From: Sesamum alatum
Lineage: Eukaryota > Streptophyta > Magnoliopsida > Lamiales > Pedaliaceae
Direction: 5' to 3'
Length of the DNA stretch: 64,000 nt
Assembly (NCBI GenBank): GCA_034509735.1
Contig: JACGWO010000001.1
Coordinates: 13,346,854-13,410,853 of the forward strand
Below are positions 25,608 through 36,814 of the stretch, piece by piece (position 1 is the stretch's first letter; every line of letters begins with the position of its first letter). Both the position numbers and the translations under genes were made by a program. The notes below the pieces were generated by a model. That model did not search any database. It worked only from the letters and a program-made list of their open reading frames with translations, and was not told the DNA's origin.

Positions 25608-28600
25608 CTACGCTGTTTTCTCTGCAAGCAACGGAGTTGAATTTGCCTTGTCGACTGCAGTAACTGGATGCTCGCTGTCTTCATTGTACCTATCCACACT
25701 GTTAAGGAAAACTCCTGTGCAATAATACTCACGAGATATCAGAAAATCATCGCATGAAATGGACAAATGACATGTGCTTAGGGATTTTACCTATAAACCA
25801 TAACCCGGCAGCAATAAATAGAATAGAAGTTAGGATAAGAGCAGTGACCCTCCAATTATTGATGTGATCCTGCACAAAGTAACATTTATTCGGAGTATTA
25901 TCATTCTGAAATTAGGACATGATTTCATCCATCGGTCTTAGTGCACACTCGCTCTAGGAGATGGAGCTAAGAAGATGAACCTGGAGAAGCCCGACAAGGG
26001 GTGAGGATGGCACGTCACCGAATATGTGGATGGATACGGTGGATATTGCCATAGATAATGGCCGGAGACTGGGCTTGACACAATGCAGACAGACAAAGTT
26101 TACAGGGGCCTGCAAGATCACATATCATATCTTAATGTGCAGTCGAATTTAGAAATAGTTTTAATGAGAGAGAGGGTATTGAAGTATTGAAGCTGCATAT
26201 ATTCGTTTCTTACAGGACTCATTGACAACAGTAAACAATAATGAATGAGAAACATCGACAAGATAATTGGGAGAATACGAGTACCTGAGTAGCAAACACC
26301 AGCAGCTCTCCTATAGCAAAAAAAGCCAGAAAAGCGTATAGGCTTTTGAAGCAAAAGGCAGCAAAGCAGAATACTCCTCCAACCAATGTTGCCAATGATA
26401 GAAGCTGCATGCAAGAAATAGTGAGAATAATCGGCTGATGAAAGAAAGCCAACTATATAGGTATCTATTGGAATATAAATAGCACCCCGTTTCTGAAATC
26501 ATTCTTAGGATGGGAAAGAGAATTCTTTCCTAGTGGATCTTTATGGCATAGCTTTCTCAGTCTCGTAATCTTGTTTAGAAATTGCCCAATGTCTCTCTTC
26601 AATAACAATGAAGATCTTACAGTTAGAGTTTGCACGCAATTATCACATGTAAAGTATCCTTTCACATGTTTGTTCTGATGTGTCACAGAATATCATCTAC
26701 GATTTACTGATGTACAAACTTCCTCCCCTCCTCTGTTCTATTGACGACTTGGAAATTGGGGTAAAGGGAGACAACATACTAGAGGACTCCACTAACTAAT
26801 GTGAGATTCAATCACACAATGCTGCAAGAAAACTCGAAGCAAAAAATAATGGCATATGCAATTTGAAGTGAGATTCTCATGAAAGAATATGTAAAAGTGC
26901 AGAATGCAGTCTCACCTTGAAAGCATTGGGTATCGTGGAAGTCATACGATCGAGGACAAAACCACCTGCTAGTGAGCCCAATATGCCACAGACTGCAGTA
27001 ACACCTCCAAACATATAATCAGCATTGCTCTGGCCACAAGAAATGTCGATGTTAATAAGACAAATGAAAATTATTACATGAAAGAAATTAAATATTTATA
27101 TCATTAGCAATTCTCCCATTCTAAGGAGCTGAAGAGCTTACCATGTGGTATATATTATACCCTGCCTTAGGTCCCCAATAGGAGTAGGCACCTATGACAA
27201 AATTATATGCAATGTACCCTGTCACGGCCATTCAAAAACGAAATATTACAAGGATGAATAGTAGTCCTGGATAAATAGTAGTTTACTTTTGTGCTGATAA
27301 AAGTTGCTGATCAGTAGGTTGGTAATCATTTATTTTTGCCATCTTTCACTAAATTAGTCGAAAAACATATGGTATTAGCCCTACAGGCAGTATTCATAGG
27401 AAGAAGAACAAATTGTACAAGTTTGTTGGTGTGGCAGAAGGAAGATTTACCAAGAACATTGACCACGTAAACTTTCTCAAGCAAAAGAACTTTCATATCT
27501 TTCCCGAATACTGTCAAAGCTGACAACCTGAAATATATATAAACAGCACTATGAAAAATCTATTTAAACTCTAGAATTATAATGGATCCTCCCATATATA
27601 TTTACTTGGGAAAAAATGTTATTCAGAAAGATACTTTATGTAGCCGAAACCGAACTTTGTATACTAGTCAGAATAAATTAGCTGAAAAAAAAAATTCCTC
27701 ACCCCAAAAGGTTTTGAGCTTTCATCTGCAACCTCTACCCTTCGAAGTTCGCCACCTTTAAGAATTGGAACAGATCAATTCATTAATTAAAAGAATAGAT
27801 CTAGTCATAAAGCTATATATAGTGTCTTTTAAGCCAAATTAAGAAGGAAAAATAGAAGGAAATGTGAAAAACCTAAAAAGCAATGAAATTAATATAATGT
27901 CCCCACGCAAATGACAACCAACTAATGTACTGCAGACTCGTGCACGTTGAAATGGAAAATACAAAAAGAAAAGAACCGAAATTGATCTTCTGAAAAGGCA
28001 CATTTCCAGGCATAAACAATTTTACTCTAGCATTCATCAGTAGATACATGTATTAATATGCCAATATATTACAAAGATTTTATCCAATACTTCTACTTGA
28101 ATTTACTTGTACACCAATGCCCTCTCAAAAGGTTCATTTCAAAGTAACCTGCAGAATCAACATCAGGTAATTGATGCCTGTATAGACATTAAAATTTAAC
28201 CAGGAAAGAGTTCATGACTTCAAATTGCCGGACCCTATTTTCAAATTATTACTTGCCAGAAAGATTGATAAAGTGTGTTTAATATACAGCACCTTGATTG
28301 TCTGACCCATTGTCCGCTGCTGTCAATGCCTTTTTAGATTCAGCAGGAGTCAGACCTGTATGATTTAGGTGTTGGCAAATGTTTGGTAGAAAGATATGGC
28401 ATCAAAGCAATAGTCTAGTATTGACCTTTCAACTGCAATGGTTTCATCACAAAGCCTAAAATAGCAAAAGGGAGCATCAAAATTGCCTCCACCCAGAATG
28501 CCCAACGCCAACCAAAGTGACTAATCTAGAATCAAGCACAAAACCAAAGCATTTGATGAATTTCCACCAACGATAAAGATGTGATTAAGAGGTGAGGGCA

Positions 28601-30446
28601 GAACACAAGAAGATTGAACTGAAATATGAAAGGTAATCAACAAGCGCATGATCAAGCAAGAACTAGTCATTGCAAAATAGTTAGCAGATCTTTTGTACAC
28701 AGCTAACCAAGAATGAATCTAGAACGTACCACTCCACCATAAACATACCCCACCGCCACACCGGTTGGTATACACATGTAAAATGTTCCCAGCCATGCTG
28801 TCCTCTGTTACATGGAAGAGCATGTCATATGTGAAAATTCCAGGCAGAATGGAATGGTGCAGTTCATGGTTATCTTGTAGCAAGAAGGATAAAGTTTTGA
28901 GGAAACATCATGTGGTAAAGAGGTGTGAATATTATACAAATCTGTAATCTAATGCATGAGACTTAAGGAGAACACCAAACCTGAGTAACTGGGGCATTGT
29001 CATCAATGAATGGAGCGGCAAGACTTATAAAGGAAGCCTCACCTACACCCACCAGCCTACAGAAAACAAAAACCCCAAGAAAAGTGTGAACTATAACAGC
29101 ATAAACAAAGGAAATAAATGGTGCATAAAATTTGTGTGACACAGAAAATTTACTTACATGCGACAGACTGCAATAGACCAAAAATTAAATGAAAATCCAC
29201 AGAAAGCAACCGCGAGGGTCCACACGGTCAAACCAACTCCAATAAGCCGAAAAGGATTAAAACTGCAAAGTAACACAAGAAGAAGATAATTAGGGAAATA
29301 AGCTGCAAATTCCAAGTAACCAACTCCAATAAGCCGAAAAGGATTTATTACCTCTTGGCTGAAGATGCAAATATTGGAGATGCCACAAGGAGTCCAACCA
29401 TGAAAGCAGATGATAAAACTCCATCCTCAAAATTATTCATGTTAAAATCGCCCCTGAGTAGAATCCGAATTAGAACATACACCAATTAGAATAATGTAAG
29501 TGTAACGACACAAAACACAGACACACACACTACCATCACGACCACCACAATGAGGGCAAAAACATGTGAAATGTGAACACAATCAAGACTTTGGTACACA
29601 AAGAAAAAGGAATGCTTCAGTATCACATGAAGATAAGGAACAAAATGTAGCACTTACTGAATTCCACTACCGGATGAGCATGTACCATCTTTTGAGCAAG
29701 TTTTGCGGCTCCCATTTACACCATTACTTGCTATAGCACCACGATCTATGTAATTTATTAAGTTGATTAAACAAAAAATAATAAGCAACCTGCAAAAGAA
29801 GCAAACAGAACAAACAACGGGGATATAATTACTGAAAATGACTAAGATTATAAAGATCAGATATTAACAGAACTTAACAAAGAAACAACTCCCTTTCCTC
29901 CAAATCAAATCAAAACAATTATCTGAACAAACCTAATTAAAATCTTCACCCAAATCACACATTCAAACAGAAACACAATGGATTTTTGGCAGAGTCTCAT
30001 CCCACTACACAGACCTTTCTTTTCCTCCCACTGAAACAGAATTGTGCACAGAACCCATCAAACAATATGCATTATATGCTACGTCGCTCCCAACAAAGCC
30101 CTTTGCACTAAGACAACCCCCATTTCTTGGAGACCCACAAAGCAAAACCGCACAAGACACTACCTTTTTCAGTCCCCCCAGTAAATTTTCTACAATTCAC
30201 CAAGAAAATCACACATATATTCATAATTCAATCAATACAAAAACATACAAACAACTATAAAACAACACAGACATGAAAGCTTCACCTTTTCGGAGTAAAC
30301 CAAGAAGGGTTCGTAGCTACTGCGGTCGGAGCTACGGCCATCTTTTTTCTGTTACCTCTTCTAGTCTCCGAAGGCACAGCTGCGGATGAAGGTTCCGGGC
30401 CCTGATTTAGATCCGGATTCGGGTCCTCTGGCTTTTCGTTCCCCAT
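25608..30446 (-). CDS. SPNS: Spinster-like MFS transporter (probable sphingolipid transporter)
   Basis: This is a 12-span major facilitator of the Spinster family. Animal members export sphingosine-1-phosphate and related lysolipids; the plant substrate is not settled. Minus-strand exons: 30286-30446, 29658-29789, 29352-29453, 29158-29262, 28981-29056, 28730-28804, 28426-28525, 28293-28355, 27703-27755 (uncertain), 27451-27527, 27142-27218, 26916-27029, 26285-26404, 25981-26109, 25791-25869 and 25608-25714, about 522 residues. Supporting motifs are LINLINYIDRGAIASNG in span 1, RMLVGVGEASFISLAAPFI in the loop-span 4 region, and GAYSYWGPKAGYNIYHM in a later span. The N-terminal 45 residues are polar and acidic/basic, cytosolic. 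The exons at 28293-28355, 27703-27755 and 27451-27527 do not join in phase by one base, so that loop region (between spans 6 and 7) is either misdrawn or carries an indel. Confidence 0.88.
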
Positions 30447-31320
30447 GAAACGACAAATATCTTCACTATAAATAACTGCTCTGACGGTGGAAGCCGCCCA
30501 ACGTCCTCCGTGTGCAAGGCGTCTTCCTCCCTCGTGTCTTTTTCTTTTTAAATTTTGCTGCCTTTGATGGCTTTTTATCCTTTTTTTTTGGGGGTAAATA
30601 ATTTTTGGGTTGCTTTTCTTGAAACTCAGTTGAAGTGATGATAATAATTGTGAGATTGGTTGGGTTTGTTGTGATCTGTTCTATCAAAATGGAAAATGGG
30701 AATCTTTTGAATATCTTAATTGGATACTTTTTCCTTTTCATGATTAACTTGTTTCTTGATTACAATAAATCAAATATATTTGTCAGTGAGGACTCGAAGT
30801 ATATAATTCCCAAAATCTATCAATACAAACAAACATAATCTAAGATATTCCGAGATTGGAAAATATAATTAAATTCATCTCAGTAAATGATTTGATCCCA
30901 CTTCAATAATTCCAATATTTGAATTTGTAAACGTGGTAAATAATTATGGTACCGTTTCATGTTTTTATTTCAACATTTTATTGGTCGATCAACTTTATTT
31001 ATGACTAGCCAAAATATATGAAATATATATAATAAACTTAATTTTTAGATATAACTCTTATGTGAATGTTAAGTAGTTTTATTCTTTTATCAAATAAAAA
31101 TGAATGCCACTCAAGTTATTAAAACATATCATTATAATTTTTTTTGGGGGGGAGGGGGGGAATATCATTATAATTTTTGGTGTATCAACTTATTGATATA
31201 CATATATGGTACTATAAAACTTATTCATAAACATAATTGATTTACATCAATTGCATTGTCTAATTGTGTAACGATCATCACATATTTTCATGTGTTCCCC
31301 ACATATATATATATATATAT
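30447..31320. other. Promoter side of the transporter gene and AT-rich DNA
   Basis: The first part is the 5' region of the minus-strand transporter. The rest is AT-rich and includes a G-rich run near 31145-31160 and an AT microsatellite at about 31302-31320, which stops exactly where the left arm of the inverted duplication starts. No gene is seen. Confidence 0.5.
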
Positions 31321-31468
31321 CTACTAAATGTAACAATAAATTTGAATATGCACAAATTCCAGCATAAGTTGCTTCGAAATTGAACAAGAAATTATTAACA
31401 AGAACGCCTAATCTTCACAATCTCAAGAAATAAAAATAAAATGAAAAAAATATGATTTCTTTTTTTTA

Positions 31469-31712
31469 GGCCAACTGATCTGGCTTCAGTGGGTGTAACC
31501 GTGTAAGTAGATAATTCTGTAATCCTTCCAAAGAGCATAAGTTACTCGGATGCATTGAACAAAAAATTATTAATAAGAAGAATTAATTTTGGCCAACTCA
31601 TCTAGCTTCAGTGGGTGTAACCGTGTAAGAAAATACTTCTATAATCCTTCCAAAGAGCATAAGTTACTCGGATACATTAAACAAAAAATTATTAACAAGA
31701 AGAATTAATTTT
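31469..31712 (+). repeat. Two-copy tandem repeat, 122-bp unit
   Basis: Copy 1 starts at 31469 and copy 2 at 31591, both with GGCCAACT followed by a block ending in AATTAATTTT. The units share TTCAGTGGGTGTAACCGTGT and CCAAAGAGCATAAGTTACTC. The right arm has only one copy (about 52000-52118), matching copy 2, so one unit was gained or lost after or during the duplication. Confidence 0.85.
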
Positions 31713-32655
31713 GGATAATCTTAAAAGCAAAAAAATAAAATGGAAAAAAGTGATTGTTCAATTAAGGCCAGTCTATCTAGCTTATAAGAACCAAGGAAGC
31801 ACTAGCCTGTTATCCTTCCACTGCAAAGAGCGGGAGGTTCTCGTTGCTCTGTGAAGCCAGCCTAACGCAGTACCCTCCACTCTAAGAGCCATGAAGCCCA
31901 AGCCTTCGCCCGAGCCACATGACCCAACTCCCTGCTTGGAACAGGCAAGCCAGCAATTAGCATCCAATGGCCCAACTAGTTGGACTAACCCAACATTCAA
32001 CCACTTTACAGCCCCGACTTGGGTTACAAGCCCACGTTACCAAGCTCGGCAAACAAGGGGCATTGTGTGGTTCCTTATCAATACATTGTAAGCTTTGTTC
32101 TATAACAATGTGGGATGTTTTACACTCCTTTGGCCACATTCAAGAGGAAGTAAAATTGATCATCTTTACCCCTTCAAACTTGTAATTTTATCAAAAATGG
32201 ACAATCATCATATAATTATGAATCAATGGCACATAAACTGTCTTGATCGAGAAAATAGTGAATATTTCAATGACTTGGAAATAGCTGTTTGACTCAAACA
32301 CAAGAAGTCCCACTTTTCTTAATTTCTTGATTGACTTCCTCATGAATAGTTGAACTTTGTCTCAATGGATTTTGGAACTGTGAAAGCTGTCACCCTCTTT
32401 CATTCTAATAATTTCAACAAGATTGCAATCTGGACCAGTAGAACACAAGGAAGAAGAATTCCGGGACACTTTCTGCCAGCCATATCCCATTTGGCTGACT
32501 TGACTTCAGCTCTTGCATCATTGATCTTCTTGAAAAAGATGGAGCTTTAGTTTATAAATTTTTGCAGCCCTCAAAGCTGAAATAAACTACACAGTTTTTT
32601 TATCCAGCAATTCATCTTCTGTTCCCACATCCCATCTGCACTGATCAGATTTGAG

Positions 32656-35600
32656 ATGGCAGAGATAGTCCTTGCTCCACTTTTGCAGGTTGTTTTTGAT
32701 AAAATAGCTGATCCTGTTCTTCAAGAATTCTCTGATTACTTTGAGCTCGATGATCGGTTCAAGAAGCTTCAAAGGATATTGCCTATGGCCCAAGCTGTTA
32801 TCCAGGATGCTGAAGAGCGGCAAGCTACGGATAAAGCTGTCAGGATCTGGCTTTCAGAGCTGAAAGATGCAGCCTGCAGAGTTGAGGATTTAATTGAGGA
32901 ATTTACTTATAGACAAAAGGGTAGGAGATCCAAATCTGTGAACTTCATTAAGAATAGAAGGGTTCTTGATGATCTGCTGGAGGCCCTGGTGGAAGGACTC
33001 AAGTTACCATTAGCAGAAAGGAACGTCGTGGGCAGGAAGTTCGACACCAGGGAAACGAGCTCGTTTGTTGTTGGGTCCGAGGTCTGTGGAAGGAGCGAGG
33101 AGAGAAGGAAAGTTCTTGAAATGTTGTTAGAGTCATCTGGAGAGAGATCGTGTGTCGTGTCAATAGTTGGTTCTCCGGGCATTGGGAAGAGTACTCTTGC
33201 TCAGATGGTTTATAATGATGATGAGGTGAAGAGAGGCTTTGATTTGAGAATTTGGGTGTATGTGTCACCTGATTTTAAGGTGAAGAGGATAATCAAAGCA
33301 GCAATTGAGTCTGCAACTGGGAGAAAATGTGACTTGGAGGAGTTGGATGCTTTGCAGTTTAAACTATGGGACATATTACACAAGAGAAGGTTCCTTCTTG
33401 TGCTTGACGACATTTGGAATGAAGATAAGGATGAATGGGATAAACTACGGCCATTATTCAGCTACGGTTTTGATGGAAGTAGGATTCTGGTCACTACGCG
33501 TTCTCAGAAGATCGCGATGATTATAGGCCCTTCTAACCTGGCATATCATTTGAAGGGCTTATGCGAAGAAGATTGCTGGGCGCTATTCAGAAAACGAGCT
33601 TTTCTTGATCAACTAGAAGAAGACAACCATCCAAACCTTGTAGTGGTTGGAAAACAATTAGTCAAGAAATGCAGAGGTTTACCCTTAGCTGCAAAAGTTC
33701 TTGGAGGCCTCATGCGCTTCAAGAAAGAGGAGACGGATTGGTTGCACGTGCAGAACAGCGATCTCTGGGGTTTGAGAGATTTCAGAACTGGAGTTTTCCC
33801 TGCTCTACTTGTAAGCTACCTGCATTTGCCGCCTTATCTCAAGCATTGCTTTGTATTTTGCTCGATATTTCCAAAAAATCAAGAATTCGAGAGGAAGACT
33901 GTAATCCACATGTGGATGGCACATGGATTTATCCTCTCAGATGGACAAAGCAAGGCGTTGGAAGATATCGGGAACGAGTATTTCAATGAGACTGCCTGTG
34001 GATGTCTGTATTTGAAGAAATTAAAGAATGTGAAGGTGGTCCTGTAAGAGGGTACAAGATGAATGAAACTTTCTACAATCTTGCAAGATTTATGGGTGGG
34101 GAAGAAATGTTGGTACTAGAGCAAGGGCTTGTACAACAGAGTCTTGGACAAGTTCGTCATGGATCAGTTTCGCCTGAATACAGTTACAGGCCACCTCTCA
34201 TTCCAGAAGCGTTGTGTCAATCTAAGCATTTGCGAACTCTCCTCGTGTTTTCAGAAGGTGGGCTTCCCACAGTGCCCACGCATATCTTTTCCGGTTTTGT
34301 TTACTTGCGGGCACTGAAGCTGAGTGGATGTCACACTGAGCTGCCTGAGTCGATTGCTGAACTTTCGCTTCTGAGGTATCTTGATCTGTCCAATAGTCAT
34401 TTCCATAGTTTACCTTTCGCTATCTCTTCCCTCCGCTCTTTGCAGGTTCTGAATTTACTTGGTTGCTATAACCTTAAAGTCTTGCCTCCATTAAGCCGAA
34501 TTACTGGCCTGAGGCACCTTGACATAAGTGGATGCGAAGCACTTACAGAGATACCATATGGTATTAGAAACTTGGTCTATCTGCAGACATTGCCAATATA
34601 TATTGTGCCCAAAAATCCTTCACGGTTTAGAGTTAGAGACCTACGGTTCAAGAATCTGCAGCTTAATATCCAAACAGATGCTTCACATTTTTCTAGAAAA
34701 GAGTCGAATTAGGAAGTTTGTATGAACTACAGCATTTGGATCTCCGAAGTGAGCTGAAATTAAGCACCTTGAGCGTGTACGTGACGTTGAGGAAGCTAAA
34801 GCAGCTAATCTGATGAGTAAAGCACATTTAAGTTCACTGGGGCTCTGTTGGGGCCAAGAGGGATCAGATTTCATCATGAATCCGGCTTTAGGAGCCGATG
34901 CAGCTAGATTTCAAGAGCAAAAGCCTCTCTTACCAGGGCCATCAGATCCAGAGGAGCCTGAAGCATGTGCAACTACTTCTGATCTGCACTTCGCAGCAGA
35001 AACTATGGCAAGCCTCCAGCCGCATAAAAACCTCAAGAACTTGTTCGTAGTAGGCTACCCGGGAATCAAGTTTCCATGCTGGAATCTTCCGAACCTGATC
35101 AAGACTGTCCTGATAAACTGCAAAGGATGTGTGGATCTTCCTATTCTTGGTCATCTTCCACTTCTCAAATCACTGCACATGGAAGGGATGAGTAAAATTA
35201 CATTCATTGGTGAAGAATTCTATGGTGATGATGTTACAGTAACATCATTTCCATCACTCCAAGAACTTTTTATGCAGATTTTGCAAGTTTGTGTGAGTGT
35301 CGAGCCCGGATGGCAAAAAATATTCCAAAACTCAGCAAACTCATTCTCAGAAATTGCCAAGACCTTTGTCTCGATCCCATCGTTCACGTCTCTGAAGCAT
35401 TTGGAGCTTCACAATTTGCAACTCAGCAATATTGACATGCATGGAAGAATTATCCCAACTCACAACCCTGGTAATTGACAGGTTCCCTGATCTGATATCT
35501 ATACCTGAAAACTTGCTGAGAGACAAGCCTCATCTGGAGTGTCTAAAGATAAGCTCTTGTCCTAAACTTCAGTCCCTCTTGTCTGAATTTAGAGGCCTGA

Positions 35601-36241
35601 ATTCCCTTAGGTCCTTGACCATTCGCTGGTGCGAGGAGCTCCAAATGCTGCCACAGGGATTTCAAAATCTCACCGGTTTGGAGTATCTGGAGATAAGCGA
35701 TTGCCACAGTCTGATCACTCTGTCGGAGAACGTGATAGGCCATTTGAGATCTCTACAAACATTGTCTATTGAGAATTGCAGCAGCCTGACTTCAATATCA
35801 ATAGGATCTCAGCATCTCACATCCCTGGAGTACTTGGCCATTATGTACTGTCCAAGCCTAGCTGCTTTTCGTGACAATCCTCAGCATCTTTTCTGCTCTC
35901 AAGAGTTTTGGCCATTATCAGTTGCCCCCTGATTGAGTTTCTGCCTGACGGATCAAGCGTGCCACAGCACTACGGAGCCTGGAGATACATAGCTGCCAAG
36001 AATCACACAGTTGCCTGAGTGGTTAGACAATTTTGCAGCGCTACGGACATTGGCTATATCAGATTGCCAAAATCTGAACAACTTTACCGGTAGCCATTAG
36101 ACGGCTGAGCAAACTCCAGCACCTGTCGATCCAGGACTGCGCTCGTCTCCAGGAACGTTGTCAGCAGGACAGAGGTGAAGACTGGTGGAAAATTTCTTCT
36201 ATGTCCCTTACAGATACTTAGCTACCACAAACTTGAATTGA
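32656..36241 (+). pseudogene. CC-NB-LRR (NLR) disease-resistance gene, left copy, frameshifted as sequenced
   Basis: RGA-type intracellular immune receptor, intronless over about 1,190 codons. The first 445 residues are unbroken: CC domain with EDLIEEF (77-83), P-loop GSPGIGKST (172-180), kinase-2 LLVLDDIW (247-254), RNBS-B GSRILVTTR (274-282), GLPL (341-344) and RNBS-D CFVFCSIFP (398-406). Then extra bases near 33990 break the frame. Further indels occur near 34615, 34695, 34757, 35275-35320, 35365, 35415, 35890-35915 and 35950. The LRR region (about 34200-36180) has repeated LxxLxxLxIxxC units. Almost every break is intact in the other copy. The MHD position reads KMNETFYNLA instead of KMHDLVHDLA. 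The CC-to-NB linker is shorter than in typical RGA proteins. The annotation as broken depends on base accuracy. Confidence 0.88.
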
Positions 36242-36603
36242 CACATTGGGAACTCCTTAGTTCCTTCTGTGTTATGCTTCCCAGTAACAACCAATGTGCA
36301 TGTTTCTGTCTCATTTAGATATTGCCAATGCTTTTCTTGGTTCATAAATGATCCATTTTCTGGAGCGATTGCTGTTCTTTGTATATGCATTCTGTTTCCT
36401 GCAATCCCTTTTGGTTGTTACTTTATAAATTGATTTTTAATTCATGATAAATTGCAAAATATGTATTTTAAAAATGAGGAGATGAAGAATAAGATAGCAA
36501 TGAGACGTATTTACTAGGGATGATGGTTAATTTGATCTTGGAAAAACATGTTTTGTTTATCAAACTAGTAAGGTGCACGCGCGTTCGGCAATTAACATTT
36601 ATT

Positions 36604-36812
36604 GAGAAAAATGCATGCCATCCCCCTGTGATATGCGAAATGTTCATATTACCCCCCTGTGATAAATAAAATATCAAATTACCCCCCTTGTTATTATAAA
36701 TGAAGCAATTAACACCTTGAGGGTCCACTGTGTTCCACACGCGCCAGTGATGCGACTGGACTGCATTTTCAGCCTGTGTTTTGACCAATTTGCCGCTCCT
36801 TCACATTTATAA
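36604..36812. mobile_element. Orphan MULE-type end
   Basis: GAGAAAAATGCATGCCATCC starts a stretch with three spaced CCCC(C)TGTGAT / CCCTTGTTA motifs, the same end design as the other MULEs in this window. It has no partner end in range and is cut short by, or abuts, the next element at 36815. It lies about 140 bases inside the spacer from the left arm limit. Confidence 0.5.
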
Positions 36813-36814
36813 AT

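Larger units (their letters stand above)
31321..36461 (+). repeat. Left arm of a large inverted duplication (NLR locus)
   Basis: These 5.1 kb recur in reverse orientation at 47,282-58,512 once the MULE inside that copy is removed. The outer limit is at CTACTAAATGTAAC (31321), matching GTTACATTTAGTAG ending at 58512. The inner limit is at ATTGCAAAATA (about 36461), matching 47282. The arm includes about 1.3 kb upstream of the NLR, the whole NLR and about 220 bases downstream. The arms differ mostly by single-base indels in short homopolymers, with few substitutions. Confidence 0.92.

Noticed and set aside
31782..32550. Several short ORFs upstream of the left NLR, repeated in the right arm
   Set aside because: They lie in the presumed promoter and 5' untranslated region, overlap on both strands, and their conservation between arms follows from the duplication. 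They lack any protein family signal.
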